A stretch of 64,000 nucleotides of DNA from Neobittarella massiliensis (ex Bilen et al. 2018) (GCF_900289145.1 NZ_OKQO01000002.1:62001-126000); one strand, 5' to 3'. Numbered from the stretch's first letter, positions 11,242-19,854 are shown. Numbers and translations are program-made. Notes: generated by a model from the letters alone, not told the origin.

Positions 11242-11388
11242 ATGACCGTGAAACGAAACAGAGCGCTCAAACTGATGATGGTCACACTGGGCGCCGGTCT
11301 ACTGCTCTCTTTCTGTCTCAGCTCCGGTTCTGTAGTGGTGGTCGTGGCAGTCGTGCTCATTTTACTGGGCCTGCTCGTTTCCTGCTGA
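11242..11388 (+). CDS. 48-aa membrane microprotein
   Basis: A strong ribosome site (AGGAGGGGGG) precedes the ATG. The peptide has a basic N-terminus (KRNRALK, residues 4-10), then two hydrophobic stretches (about 11-26 and 30-46) with a short SSGS turn, ending in Cys. That suggests a membrane hairpin or one long helix. It sits between thiN and spoVM in the same direction. I do not recognise a named family. Ribosome site, composition and position support a real gene. Confidence 0.6.
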   Translation: MTVKRNRALKLMMVTLGAGLLLSFCLSSGSVVVVVAVVLILLGLLVSC

Positions 11389-11438
11389 ACACAGCCCCTC
11401 CTGTGGGGCCGGGCGATCAAGAATAGGGGGCACACAGC

Positions 11439-11522
11439 ATGCAAGTCGTAGTGATCAAGAGCTCAAAATTCATGTCCGGTATCTTAAAAAAAATCTTCAA
11501 GATCAAAGACGAACACAGGTGA
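11439..11522 (+). CDS. spoVM: Stage V sporulation protein SpoVM (27 aa)
   Basis: The 27-residue amphipathic peptide (MQVVVIKSSKF, then MSGILKKIFKIKDEHR) aligns along its length with Bacillus SpoVM, which has the same IKxxKF...GI pattern and a basic C-terminal half. In Bacillus it recognises the curved forespore membrane and anchors SpoIVA to start coat assembly. It lies downstream of thiN, the same neighbourhood as in Bacillus (thiN-spoVM), with AATAGGGGG upstream and a terminator directly after the stop. The expected proline of the helix break is absent; Ser-Ser occupies that place. Confidence 0.85.
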   Translation: MQVVVIKSSKFMSGILKKIFKIKDEHR

Positions 11523-11523
11523 C

Positions 11524-11567
11524 AAAGAGCCGTCTGCCCCCATATGCGGGGAGGTAGACGGCTCTTT
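11524..11567 (+). terminator. Terminator after spoVM
   Basis: A perfect 12-base stem (AAAGAGCCGTCT with AGACGGCTCTTT) encloses a second small CCCC/GGGG stem. It ends the long priA-to-spoVM transcript. The T-run after the stem is short. Confidence 0.85.
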
Positions 11568-11738
11568 GCTTATTGTGTGTCTAAACAGGTAGCTGGCCAG
11601 CCGGCATATATTCTGCCTCGGCAAATCGCTGTACCGGCTATGGGCCAATAGAGCCAGAACAAAAAGAGTCCGAATCGCTGCTTCTGTCCGGCTGTTCTTG
11701 ACGTGCCATCAGCGCCGCAGTATGATGGTAAAAAGGCG

Positions 11739-11764
11739 TTAGGCCGTATGTGTATGCGGCCTAA
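11739..11764 (+). promoter_or_regulatory. Inverted repeat upstream of the bicupin gene
   Basis: TTAGGCCG (11739-11746) and CGGCCTAA (11757-11764) form a perfect 8-base inverted repeat with a 10-base centre, 22 bases before the start codon. It could be a regulator site or an RNA hairpin near the ribosome site. The rest of the 11568-11786 gap shows nothing recognisable. Confidence 0.35.
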
Positions 11765-11786
11765 ACGATAAAGGAGATGTCAGCGG

Positions 11787-12635
11787 ATGTACAGAGTGAT
11801 GGATACCGACGTGGGCAAAGACCTGGTCACCGGTCAGTACGTAGAAGCGGCTCGCTGGGCGGCTTCTCCCAGTTTTGATGGCTGCCCCATCAATCGGGGA
11901 AATTTGGGCAAGACTATCTTTGATGAAGACAAGATGTCCCTTATGCGGGCCATACAGGGGGCGGGGGTATCCTCACCCAGCCTGCCCGGTTACGTGTACC
12001 ACGAAAATCGGTCCGAGATCGAGTATGCGCTCACCGGCTGTGGCCGTCAGTATTACCCTGATGGCAGTACGCATCAGGTCCAGGCCGGCGACTGTATGTT
12101 CCACGCCGAGGGCCAGCCGCACCGGCTGAAAAATATGACCGATGTGGGTATCGAGCTGTGTATCGGGGTCAACGGTTCAGCTACTGAGCGCTTTCCCGGC
12201 CAACTGGGGGCTGATCGCGGCCGCTGGGATCAAAATGAGTACTACTGCCGTGACGGCGGGTACCGCATCGCCCATCGCGGCCAGGGCCAAGTGTACCAGC
12301 TGTGGTGCGGTGCCGCCACCGTCGAGGCTGTGCTCGAGACGCCGGGCCTTTCTTCCGGCCGTGTAGTCGTCCAACCAGCTGCCAGCCAGCGCGGGGGCTT
12401 TTATGTCTCGCGCAACGCCGATGAGATGGCCCTTGTTACCGCTGGCACCGGTCTGCTCATCTTTCCCGATGAGGTGTTTGCCCTGCATAAAGATATCGCC
12501 TATTATATCTTTGCCGATCAACCCTACAAGATAGTAGCTACCGGCGATCGACCGCTGCACATGCTCGCATACTGGTCGGTCAGCGCGATCGCCAATGTAC
12601 AGTGCGCTTCAGCGCTACTGACCGAGAAAAAGTAA
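11787..12635 (+). CDS. Bicupin-domain protein of unknown substrate
   Basis: The 282-aa protein has two cupin barrels. The first (about 65-125) contains HENRSEIEYALTG and the metal-type HxE...H pattern (YHENRSE, then AEGQPHRL). The second lies at about 190-265 and is less conserved. There is no signal peptide. AAAGGAGATG lies upstream. It is a single-gene unit with its own terminator, so context gives no substrate; binding of a small organic acid or sugar is only an inference. Confidence 0.7.
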   Translation: MYRVMDTDVGKDLVTGQYVEAARWAASPSFDGCPINRGNLGKTIFDEDKMSLMRAIQGAGVSSPSLPGYVYHENRSEIEYALTGCGRQYYPDGSTHQVQAGDCMFHAEGQPHRLKNMTDVGIELCIGVNGSATERFPGQLGADRGRWDQNEYYCRDGGYRIAHRGQGQVYQLWCGAATVEAVLETPGLSSGRVVVQPAASQRGGFYVSRNADEMALVTAGTGLLIFPDEVFALHKDIAYYIFADQPYKIVATGDRPLHMLAYWSVSAIANVQCASALLTEKK

Positions 12636-12649
12636 AGTGCCATGTAAAT

Positions 12650-12695
12650 AAAAAAGGCCGGGGGCAGGTGTATCTGCTCCCGGTCCTTTTTATTT
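12650..12695 (+). terminator. Bidirectional terminator after the bicupin gene
   Basis: AAAAAGGCCGGGGGCAG pairs with CTGCTCCCGGTCCTTTTT, leaving T-rich sequence on both sides. It would serve the bicupin gene and any minus-strand transcript arriving from 12701-12942. Confidence 0.8.
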
Positions 12696-12700
12696 AGTCC

Positions 12701-12942
12701 CTAAAGTCGCGATACGCCGGCAGAGCAGGGCGGCTCTTTCAGATATTCCGCATATACGTATAAAATAGCCCGATGCAGTACTGAGCCGTAAACCTTCGCT
12801 TCGCAAAACTCGCGCCGCTGCTCGGCGGCAGGAGGTCTGCAGGCCTGCCAAAAGTCCCCGTACGTATCGCACAGCAGGGCAGAGAGCGGATAAACGATAT
12901 TTTTTACAAATATGTGGGGCCGATCACGCGATAAGGTGTCAT
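12701..12942 (-). pseudogene. Possible frameshifted small gene
   Basis: On the minus strand an ATG at 12942 follows GGGAGGGG and opens MTPYRVIGPTYL before a stop. Another frame is open from upstream through to a stop at 12701 and reads like protein (for example DTYGDFWQAC, REFCEAKVYGS, AILYVYAEYLKEP), with G/C-rich third positions, but has no start codon of its own. The two frames meet at a run of six A/T pairs (GTAAAAAATATC). A one-base slip there would give one ~75-aa protein. I recognise no family. Confidence 0.35.
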
Positions 12943-13001
12943 AAACCCCTCCCTGTCCAAATAAAGATGGATTAAACGGGAACTTGAGGAGGTTTTACGC
13001 C

Positions 13002-14540
13002 ATGGAGCTGAAAAAAGATACCAGGACCTACCAGCTGGGCAACGCCGTATTAGACAAGACGTTTGAACAGACGGTAGAGAGCGATTTCATCCTGCCCGAT
13101 TATCTGGCAGAGATCGTGCGCATCGTCAAGTGCATCGGCACGCCCCACATCGTCAACAAACAAAAGGTAGATTCGAAAGTCATTCTCGACGGCTACCTGC
13201 AGTTCACCCTGCTGTACACCTCAGAAGACAGCAGCGCTCTGCAGTGTTTTGAGCAGACCATTCCTTTTACCAAACAGATAGACTGCAAAGTCCCCATCGA
13301 GAGCGATCTGGTCGAGACGGCAGTGAAAGGCGAGTATATCAACTGCCGCGCCACCAACCCCCGGGCTATCTCGGTGCGCAGCTCGGTATCCATCCGGGTA
13401 AAGGTCAGTGGAGTCAGCACCCAAACAGTACTCAGTGACGTGCAGGGCGGTGGTATCCAGCAGAAAAAAGAGGAGATGCAAGCCAGCTTCCCCGCGGCAA
13501 TGGGACAAAAGCTCTTTAGTGCTGAAGACGAGACCGATCTGGCCTTAAACGGCTCTGTACGGGCCGTCATCGGCGCCGAGAGCCGTATCGAGCCCGGCGA
13601 CTACAAAGTTATAACCAACAAAGTCATCATCAAAGGGGAGTGTAAGACCCACGTCACCTACCTGATGGAGGATGGCAGCGTGCAGACAGCCGACTATGTC
13701 ATACCCGTCAGCCAGGTGGTCGATATCGACGGGTGCACCTCCGACATGCAGTACGATGTGCGTCTGGCCGTTCTCGACAGCAAAGTGGAACTCAAGCAGA
13801 ATATAGAAGGCGAAAATACTGTACTCTCCACCCAGATCGTGGGGGAGGTCACCGCTATCTGTTTTGAGCAAACCACCGTCGAGACGATACGCGATGTGTT
13901 TTCCACTACCTATGACTACCAGTACAAGACAAAACCGTTTGCCTGTGCTTCGTCGACGATCTTGGCCCCCACTACCGTACAGATCAAAAAACAGCTGCAC
14001 CTTGACGGGGCCCCCATCGAGACCATCTACGATGTGTGGGGCGAACTCAACCTGATGGGCAGCCGCACCGAAGGGGAGAACGTCGTATCTTCCGGTACTA
14101 TTAAAGTCACAGTGTTGGGACGCGGCGCCGATGAGGTGCTGCAGGTGCAGGACAAAAATCTCGACTGCGAATTGCGTCTGCCCGCCGGTCAATCAGCTGA
14201 AAGCGCAGCTGTGGACCTAAATGCCCAGATCGCGGCCATCAGTTGGTCGCTGGGGGGAGACGGTGCCATCGAGCTGCAGCTGGATATCGCTTGCCAAGCT
14301 GTGCTCACCCAGCAATTTTCGGGCAATGTGGTCGAAGATGTCACCGTGGATGAGGAGACGGTCAAAGAGGTAGACAAAAATACCGCTCTCACCATCTACT
14401 ACTGTGACACCGGTGAAGAAGTATGGCAGATCGCCAAACGGTACAATACCTCGGTAGATGCCATCATGCAGTCTAATGACTTGGAAGACGACCGGATCGG
14501 GGACAAGAGAACTCTGCTGATCCCGATCGTCTCGGAATAA
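13002..14540 (+). CDS. SPOCS (DUF3794)-repeat protein with C-terminal LysM
   Basis: The 512-aa protein carries repeated DUF3794/SPOCS domains: an N-terminal copy from about residue 15 (FILPDYLAEIVRIVKC) and later copies around 180-290 and 310-400. A LysM peptidoglycan-binding domain closes it at about 460-508 (CDTGEEVWQIAKRYN). SPOCS domains occur in spore coat and cortex proteins. The start is the ATG behind GAGGAGG. It lies 16 bases before spoIVA, consistent with a coat-assembly role in the mother cell, which is inferred from context. Confidence 0.85.
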   Translation: MELKKDTRTYQLGNAVLDKTFEQTVESDFILPDYLAEIVRIVKCIGTPHIVNKQKVDSKVILDGYLQFTLLYTSEDSSALQCFEQTIPFTKQIDCKVPIESDLVETAVKGEYINCRATNPRAISVRSSVSIRVKVSGVSTQTVLSDVQGGGIQQKKEEMQASFPAAMGQKLFSAEDETDLALNGSVRAVIGAESRIEPGDYKVITNKVIIKGECKTHVTYLMEDGSVQTADYVIPVSQVVDIDGCTSDMQYDVRLAVLDSKVELKQNIEGENTVLSTQIVGEVTAICFEQTTVETIRDVFSTTYDYQYKTKPFACASSTILAPTTVQIKKQLHLDGAPIETIYDVWGELNLMGSRTEGENVVSSGTIKVTVLGRGADEVLQVQDKNLDCELRLPAGQSAESAAVDLNAQIAAISWSLGGDGAIELQLDIACQAVLTQQFSGNVVEDVTVDEETVKEVDKNTALTIYYCDTGEEVWQIAKRYNTSVDAIMQSNDLEDDRIGDKRTLLIPIVSE

Positions 14541-14556
14541 AAGCGGGGGGATAGCC

Positions 14557-16032
14557 ATGCAACACGATATCTATAAAGACATAGCTCAGCGCACAGCGGG
14601 CGACATTTACGTGGGGGTGGTGGGTCCGGTACGCACTGGAAAATCCACCTTTATCAAGCGGATGATGGAGACGCTGGTGATCCCCAACATCCACGATGAC
14701 TTCATAAGACAGCGCACTGTAGATGAGCTGCCGCAGTCGGCGGCCGGAAAGATGATCATGACCACCGAGCCCAAGTTCATTCCCGAAGAGGCCATCGAGG
14801 TGGATCTGGATAGCGGCGCCCATTTCCGGGTGCGCATGGTCGACTGTGTGGGGTATGTGGTCGACAGCGCCGTGGGATACCTGGACGGGGGCGAGACCAG
14901 ACTGGTCGATTCGCCTTGGTCAGATGAGCCCATACCTTTTGAGCAGGCCGCCGAGATAGGCACCGAAAAGGTCATACGCGAACACGCTACAGTGGGCATC
15001 GTAGTCACTACCGACGGTTCTATCAGCGATATCCCGCGGGAGGATTATGTAGAGGCCGAGACCAGAGTGATCAAAGAGCTCAAAGAGCGGGGAAAACCGT
15101 TTCTCATCCTGCTCAACTCCGCTCATCCCGGCAGCGATAAAACTCAAAAACTGCGGGAATACCTACAAGATCGCCACAACGTGCCGGTGTTGGCACTCAA
15201 CTGTCTTGACTTGACCGGGCAGGACATCACCGATATCCTCAAAGCACTGCTGTACGAGTTCCCGGTCAAAGAGATCTCGGTGCAGATGCCACGCTGGATC
15301 AATACGCTGAAACAAGACCACTGGCTGCGCCAGTCGGTGTTCGGCAAGATCATCGAGCTGTTTGAGGGCATCGATCACATCTCCAAGATCGACGCCACCG
15401 CCCAAAAGCTCTATGACTGCGAGCAGATATCCAATGTCAATGTAAAGAGCATCGACCTGGCTACCGGCACCGCCGTGCTCAATATTGGTCTGGAGCAGGA
15501 TCTGTTTTATAAGATCATTGCCGAGAATACGGGCCTGGACCTGAACGACGAGTCGGACCTGATGCCCTGTATCATGGACCTGGCTGCGGCTAAAGCAGAG
15601 TACGACAAGATAAAAGACGCGTTGGCTGAGGTCGAGGCCACCGGTTATGGGATCGTAATGCCCTCTATCGATGAACTCAGTTTAGAGGAGCCGGAGATCG
15701 TCAAGCAGGGTGGGCGTTACGGCGTGCGGCTCAAGGCGTCAGCTCCCTCTATCCATATGATGAAGGCCAACATCAACACCGAGGTGAGCCCCATCGTGGG
15801 CAGCGAAAAGCAGTCGGAAGAACTGGTCATGTACCTGCTCAAAGAGTTCGAGGAGAACCCCAGCAAGATCTGGGAGTCGAACATCTTTGGTAAGAGCCTG
15901 CACGACTTAGTTAACGAGGGGCTGCACAACAAGCTCTACCGCATGCCCCAAGACGCGCGCGGCAAGATACAGGAGACGGTAGAGCGGGTCATCAACGAGG
16001 GCTGCTCCGGTCTCATCTGCATCATTATCTAG
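14557..16032 (+). CDS. spoIVA: Stage IV sporulation protein A (SpoIVA)
   Basis: This ATPase polymerises on the outer forespore membrane to form the base of the spore coat. The Walker A motif GPVRTGKST is at 23-31, in an N-terminal TRAFAC-type domain containing VDCVGYVVD. The C-terminus ends GCSGLICIII, the conserved part that contacts SpoVM in Bacillus. The length of 491 aa matches the family. It pairs with the SPOCS-LysM gene upstream and with spoVM 3 kb away. Confidence 0.97.
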   Translation: MQHDIYKDIAQRTAGDIYVGVVGPVRTGKSTFIKRMMETLVIPNIHDDFIRQRTVDELPQSAAGKMIMTTEPKFIPEEAIEVDLDSGAHFRVRMVDCVGYVVDSAVGYLDGGETRLVDSPWSDEPIPFEQAAEIGTEKVIREHATVGIVVTTDGSISDIPREDYVEAETRVIKELKERGKPFLILLNSAHPGSDKTQKLREYLQDRHNVPVLALNCLDLTGQDITDILKALLYEFPVKEISVQMPRWINTLKQDHWLRQSVFGKIIELFEGIDHISKIDATAQKLYDCEQISNVNVKSIDLATGTAVLNIGLEQDLFYKIIAENTGLDLNDESDLMPCIMDLAAAKAEYDKIKDALAEVEATGYGIVMPSIDELSLEEPEIVKQGGRYGVRLKASAPSIHMMKANINTEVSPIVGSEKQSEELVMYLLKEFEENPSKIWESNIFGKSLHDLVNEGLHNKLYRMPQDARGKIQETVERVINEGCSGLICIII

Positions 16033-16076
16033 GGGCACTCCCCCTCCTCAAAAAGTGCACGTATCCGTTCCCTGAA

Positions 16077-16112
16077 CCACGCCGGGACTGACTGCGGTCA
16101 GTCCCGGCGTGG
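16077..16112 (+). terminator. Strong hairpin after spoIVA
   Basis: A perfect 16-base stem (CCACGCCGGGACTGAC with its complement) closes a TGCG loop and is followed by TTTGTTGGG. It ends the spoIVA transcript. Confidence 0.85.
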
Positions 16113-16237
16113 TTTGTTGGGTTGCGCTGTGTAGGTCTATAGATTTGTCTGATGTTTTTTTAAAAAGGCCATCAATGATCGACATAACAAAAAAGAGCCA
16201 CCATAAGGTAGCTCTTCTAAAGAAAACAGGTTATAGA

Positions 16238-17656
16238 TCATGTATCTGCGGTCACCCGGTCCTCGCTGGCGCCTTTCAGCGGCCGATATACTGTGAACAG
16301 CATCGTCACGTAACAGGCGGCACCGCCCACAAAGTTCGAGATGGGCTCGGCCAGGAATACACCGACCACGCCCAGACCAAACATGCGGGGGAGCAGGATG
16401 GTCAGCGGCACGACGATCACCACTTTGCGCAGCAGCGAGAAAAACACTGCCTGTTTCGATTTTCCCAGCGCTACGAATGTGGACTGCCCCGCCTGCTGAA
16501 AAGCCATCATGAAGTAGCCGAAGAAGTAGACATTCAGCGAAGATGCCCCTTCCTTGATCAGTTGCGGGTCGCTGTTAAAGAGGTGGATGAACGGTTCGGG
16601 AAACACCATCAGCACGATCCAGATCACAGTCGTGTACACGATACAGGCCACCGAGGTAAAGCGGATGGAACTGCGCACCCGCTCGTACTTTTCAGCGCCA
16701 AAGTTATAGCCCATCACCGGCTGGGCGCCGCTGGTCACGCCGTTGATAGGCATGCTTACCACCTCGCGGATCGACCCGGCCACCGTCATGATACCGATAT
16801 ACAGGTCACCGCCAAACTGCTGCAGGTTGATGTTGCAGACGATCTGCACCAAGCTGTTGGTGATGGCAAAGCAGAAGTTCGAGAGTCCCAGCGCAATGAT
16901 CTCCTTGACCAGCGGCCACTGCAGTTTCATGGTCTTTTTCTGGATGCGGTAGATCGCTTTTTTGCCAGTGAGGAACCGCAGCACCCAGGCGGCCGACAAA
17001 AACTGGGCAATGATGGTGGCCAGTGCCGCCCCCTGGACCCCCATGTGCAGCACAAAGATAAATAGCGGGTCCAGCACGATGTTGACGACCGCCCCCAGCA
17101 GCACCGTCATCATACCGGTGCGGGCAAACCCCTGCGAGTTGATAAAGCTGTTCATGCCCAACCCGACCATTACAAAAACACTGCCGCACAGGTAGATGGT
17201 CAGGTAACTGTCGGCGTAGGGGAAAGTTTGGCTGCTGGCGCCAAAAAGATAGAGAAGCGGCTTTTTAAACAGCAAAAACAGAGCCGTCAGCCCCAACCCC
17301 ACTGTCACGAGCAAAAAGAAGGCGTTGCCCATAATGGTCTCGGCGCGCTCATGGTCTCCTTTGCCCCGCGCTATCGAGCAGAGCGGCGCACCACCCATGC
17401 CAAAGAGGTTGGCAAAAGCCGTGATGATCGAGATGATGGGGAAGGTAAGGCCCAACCCGGTCAGCGCCAGCGTCGAGGCCTGGGGAATATGCCCGATGTA
17501 CATGCGGTCGACTACGTTGTACAGCACGTTGATGAGCTGTGCCAGAGTCATGGGCAGCGCCAGGTTGAGGATGTTCTTCCACACCTTACCCTTGGAAAAG
17601 TCGTTTTTCTCTCCCGTATCGATTCCCCCTGACAAAAGCGCAACGGCAAGCCCCAA
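16238..17656 (-). CDS. MATE-family multidrug/Na+ antiporter
   Basis: The polytopic protein of about 460-472 aa has two MatE halves. The first shows NLALPMTLAQLINVLYNVVDRMYIGHIP near its N-terminus, and the second starts around GLSNFCFAITN. Substrate export driven by Na+ or H+ is known for the family; the substrate here is unknown. The start is uncertain. The longest frame begins with TTG at 17656 behind a weak site, another TTG lies at 17635, and an excellent AGGGGGA stands six bases before an ACG at 17617, exactly where relatives would begin (TGEKNDFSKG). Confidence 0.88.
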   Translation of the reverse strand: MGLAVALLSGGIDTGEKNDFSKGKVWKNILNLALPMTLAQLINVLYNVVDRMYIGHIPQASTLALTGLGLTFPIISIITAFANLFGMGGAPLCSIARGKGDHERAETIMGNAFFLLVTVGLGLTALFLLFKKPLLYLFGASSQTFPYADSYLTIYLCGSVFVMVGLGMNSFINSQGFARTGMMTVLLGAVVNIVLDPLFIFVLHMGVQGAALATIIAQFLSAAWVLRFLTGKKAIYRIQKKTMKLQWPLVKEIIALGLSNFCFAITNSLVQIVCNINLQQFGGDLYIGIMTVAGSIREVVSMPINGVTSGAQPVMGYNFGAEKYERVRSSIRFTSVACIVYTTVIWIVLMVFPEPFIHLFNSDPQLIKEGASSLNVYFFGYFMMAFQQAGQSTFVALGKSKQAVFFSLLRKVVIVVPLTILLPRMFGLGVVGVFLAEPISNFVGGAACYVTMLFTVYRPLKGASEDRVTADT

Positions 17657-17685
17657 AGAGCTGCCGCCACATAGAATACAACTTT

Positions 17686-17714
17686 ATTATACACCACATG
17701 GGCCGCCGTAACAA
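17686..17714 (-). promoter_or_regulatory. Promoter of the MATE gene
   Basis: On the minus strand TTGTTA (17709-17714) and TATAAT (17686-17691) are separated by 17 bases, upstream of the MATE start. Confidence 0.65.
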
Positions 17715-17768
17715 GCCACCCCTGGTGCATAAGGGCGCGCTTGTAGTGCGCTGTGCGTTCTGCGCAGC

Positions 17769-18824
17769 TCAGGCAAAGGGCTCTGCCTGTACATGGTCTG
17801 GCTCGGCGGCCCGAAAACGCATCAGCTTCTCTTGCTGGGCATCCAGAAAGTACACCCAGCCGTCGGCTGTGTTCACTGAAAATTGGGCGGCTGGGGTCAG
17901 GGCGTACTGGTCAGAGGCGTGCTGCATGGCGGGCAGTACCGTCATCTGTCCGTTTTGGCGGGAGATCTGCACGAAGTCCACCTGGCGGTCGGTGGAGCAG
18001 ACCCCATATAGCCACTGCTCATCGTAGTTGGCCAGGTATATCCGACAGCTGTCCCCCAAGTCGGCAACGATCTGCTTTTTTCCATCGACACCGGCAAACT
18101 GCAGCTGCCCGGCCAGATCGGTATAATAGGCGCCTTCGGGTACATACAGTTCTGTGATGACCTGCATGGCATCCCCTTCATACGAGATGTCTCGCAACCA
18201 TATATGGCAGTTTTGTCGGTAGAATTCCGGACGATAGGCCCGGATAAAGAGCCCTTCTTCCGGCTGTAAAATGGTCTGTAATATCTCGCCGCCGGTGTCG
18301 GCCGCCTTGTACAGCTTATCATCTATCAGCTGGGGGGCGGTGGGGTCGGGCTCCAGGCAGTAGGTGCGGTAGCGGGTAGAGGCATCATCTCCACGATAGG
18401 TGCAGTGGCACTCGTCCAAGATGATGTTCTCGATGGGAGGTATGGGCAGAGGGCTCTCTTTTTTTGCCTTCAGATCGTACACCCAGGCGCTGTTTGCCTG
18501 AATGTCGGTGTAGTACAGGCAGTGCTTGTAGCGAAACAGCGCGCCGATCTCGCTGCCGTGTTCCACCAGCAGCTGGGCCCTGTCGGTCTTTCTGTCCACC
18601 TGATAAAGCGCCGTGTTGCCACAGAGGTACAGATGGTCGCTATCCTGAACCAAGCGGGCGTTGAGATAGCGGCCGCCAGTGTCGTCGTACAGGCGGTCGG
18701 CATAGGTGGGGCCAGCACTCTTTTTTGCTCCGTCCCCGCTCCCGTGTTTCTTTTCACCGCCGGCACAGCCGGCCAGCAATACCAGTAGCGCCGCGCACAA
18801 CAGCGGCGCCCATTTTTTCCACAT
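17769..18824 (-). CDS. Lipoprotein with beta-propeller-like domain (DUF5050-like)
   Basis: The 351-aa protein begins MWKKWAPLL and has a lipobox LLAGC, so a diacylglyceryl-cysteine would anchor it outside the membrane. A Gly/Ser/Lys-rich spacer follows, then repeated units such as DHLYLCGNTALYQV and KHCLYYTDIQANSAWVYDL, typical of YncE/DUF5050-type beta-propellers that bind cell-wall or extracellular ligands. The frame runs on upstream to 19400, but that part crosses the tetR region and is not coding. The start chosen follows GGTGAGGTGG. Function unknown. Confidence 0.75.
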   Translation of the reverse strand: MWKKWAPLLCAALLVLLAGCAGGEKKHGSGDGAKKSAGPTYADRLYDDTGGRYLNARLVQDSDHLYLCGNTALYQVDRKTDRAQLLVEHGSEIGALFRYKHCLYYTDIQANSAWVYDLKAKKESPLPIPPIENIILDECHCTYRGDDASTRYRTYCLEPDPTAPQLIDDKLYKAADTGGEILQTILQPEEGLFIRAYRPEFYRQNCHIWLRDISYEGDAMQVITELYVPEGAYYTDLAGQLQFAGVDGKKQIVADLGDSCRIYLANYDEQWLYGVCSTDRQVDFVQISRQNGQMTVLPAMQHASDQYALTPAAQFSVNTADGWVYFLDAQQEKLMRFRAAEPDHVQAEPFA

Positions 18825-19151
18825 CTCGTACCACCTCACCAAAACATAGATCACCTCTATCATACTATATATCTTCATTAAGAAAACCGTCTCGGCAGAT
18901 ATTTTCAGGATGGGGCAAAAAAGAGCGGCCGTGCTTGTGCAGATGGTATGGTACAGGGGAGAATAGGTGCATTCCGCGATGAGGCAAGTTGTGGCTGGGA
19001 GCGGCATACAAATAGAAAGTAGACAAGCCGGCCCGGAGCGATAACGTACACAGTTTCTTAATATATACCGAAAAAGTGGATAATTACAGCCGGGAATGGT
19101 CAGCACAAACTGGTCTATTCGCCTAACTTTAAAAATCTGTTTTCTCATCCG
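18825..19151. other. Intergenic region between lipoprotein and tetR genes
   Basis: This divergent, relatively AT-rich region presumably holds the lipoprotein promoter on the minus strand near 18850-18880 (TATAGT/TATGAT-like). No gene is supported. The tetR promoter and operator lie at its plus-strand end and are listed separately. Confidence 0.5.
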
Positions 19152-19180
19152 TTGACCGGCGGTCAATAAAGGTTTATCAT
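19152..19180 (+). promoter_or_regulatory. Promoter with overlapping TetR-type operator
   Basis: A perfect 15-base palindrome TTGACCGGCGGTCAA (19152-19166) contains the -35 box TTGACC. The -10 box TATCAT (19175-19180) follows at exactly 17 bases. A dimeric repressor bound here would block the promoter of the tetR-activase-dehydratase operon, so autoregulation by the adjacent TetR protein is inferred. Confidence 0.7.
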
Positions 19181-19269
19181 AGAGACTGGATAAGAATTTT
19201 GGCGATACCCGACAGTTTTTGTCATTTGAATTTAGTCTGTTTACCAAACCGGAAAGGGATGAGCCACAG

Positions 19270-19854
19270 ATGCAAGAGAGCGCCCTGCGCACCGACGACA
19301 AGCGGCTGCGCATCGAGAATGCCGCTATCGAGCTGTTTCTGCGCCAAGGCATCGGGGGCACCTCGGTGGGGCAGATCGCCCAGAAAGCCGGTGTGGCCAA
19401 AGGCAGTGTCTACACCTATTTTAAAGACAAACAGGCCATTATCGATCAGGCCGTGCTCGACAAGACATTCGAGGTGTTCGAATACACACTGCAGCAGGCG
19501 CCCCCCGCGCAGGGGGAGGACTGGCCGGTGACTTTTTGTGGGGCACTGATAGATTTTTATACGCAAAATCCACATATCTTGCGCTTTATCATGGCCAGCA
19601 AAGAGCGGGGCGTACTCGCCAGCTATGTAGAGAGCGGCCAGCTCTCGGTGCCCCAGGGGCACTTTTTACGGCGTCTGGTCGGCCACTTCTGCTGTGGCGA
19701 GCCCACCCGTGACGACTTCAATCGCATGGCCATGGCCCTGGAATTCGTCGTCAGCTCCAGCTACTACGCGGTAGTTCGGCGGCAGCCCGACGATATCCGG
19801 GTGGTAAGGCCCCTTATTTTACATACTGTATCCAAACTCTGCAGCAGTCGCTAG
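19270..19854 (+). CDS. TetR/AcrR-family transcriptional regulator
   Basis: The 194-aa protein has an N-terminal helix-turn-helix (about 12-58: IENAAIELFLRQGIGGTSVGQIA, then KAGVAKGSVYTYFKDKQAII), followed by a helical ligand-binding domain without recognisable motif. The ATG at 19270 follows GGAAAGGGATGAG. It is the first gene of an operon with the activase and dehydratase genes and probably senses a lipid or acyl-CoA; that ligand is inference from the operon. Confidence 0.9.
   Translation: MQESALRTDDKRLRIENAAIELFLRQGIGGTSVGQIAQKAGVAKGSVYTYFKDKQAIIDQAVLDKTFEVFEYTLQQAPPAQGEDWPVTFCGALIDFYTQNPHILRFIMASKERGVLASYVESGQLSVPQGHFLRRLVGHFCCGEPTRDDFNRMAMALEFVVSSSYYAVVRRQPDDIRVVRPLILHTVSKLCSSR

Noticed and set aside
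12690-12872. 60-aa minus-strand frame (MRYVRGLLAG start)
   Set aside because: A different frame over the same bases reads much more like protein and is listed as a possible pseudogene.
16109-17065. 318-aa plus-strand open frame opposite the MATE gene
   Set aside because: Antisense shadow; the MATE protein has clear family motifs over the same bases.
18825-19400. In-frame N-terminal extension of the lipoprotein gene
   Set aside because: It would run through the tetR coding region and promoter, and the true protein starts with a signal peptide and lipobox at 18824.
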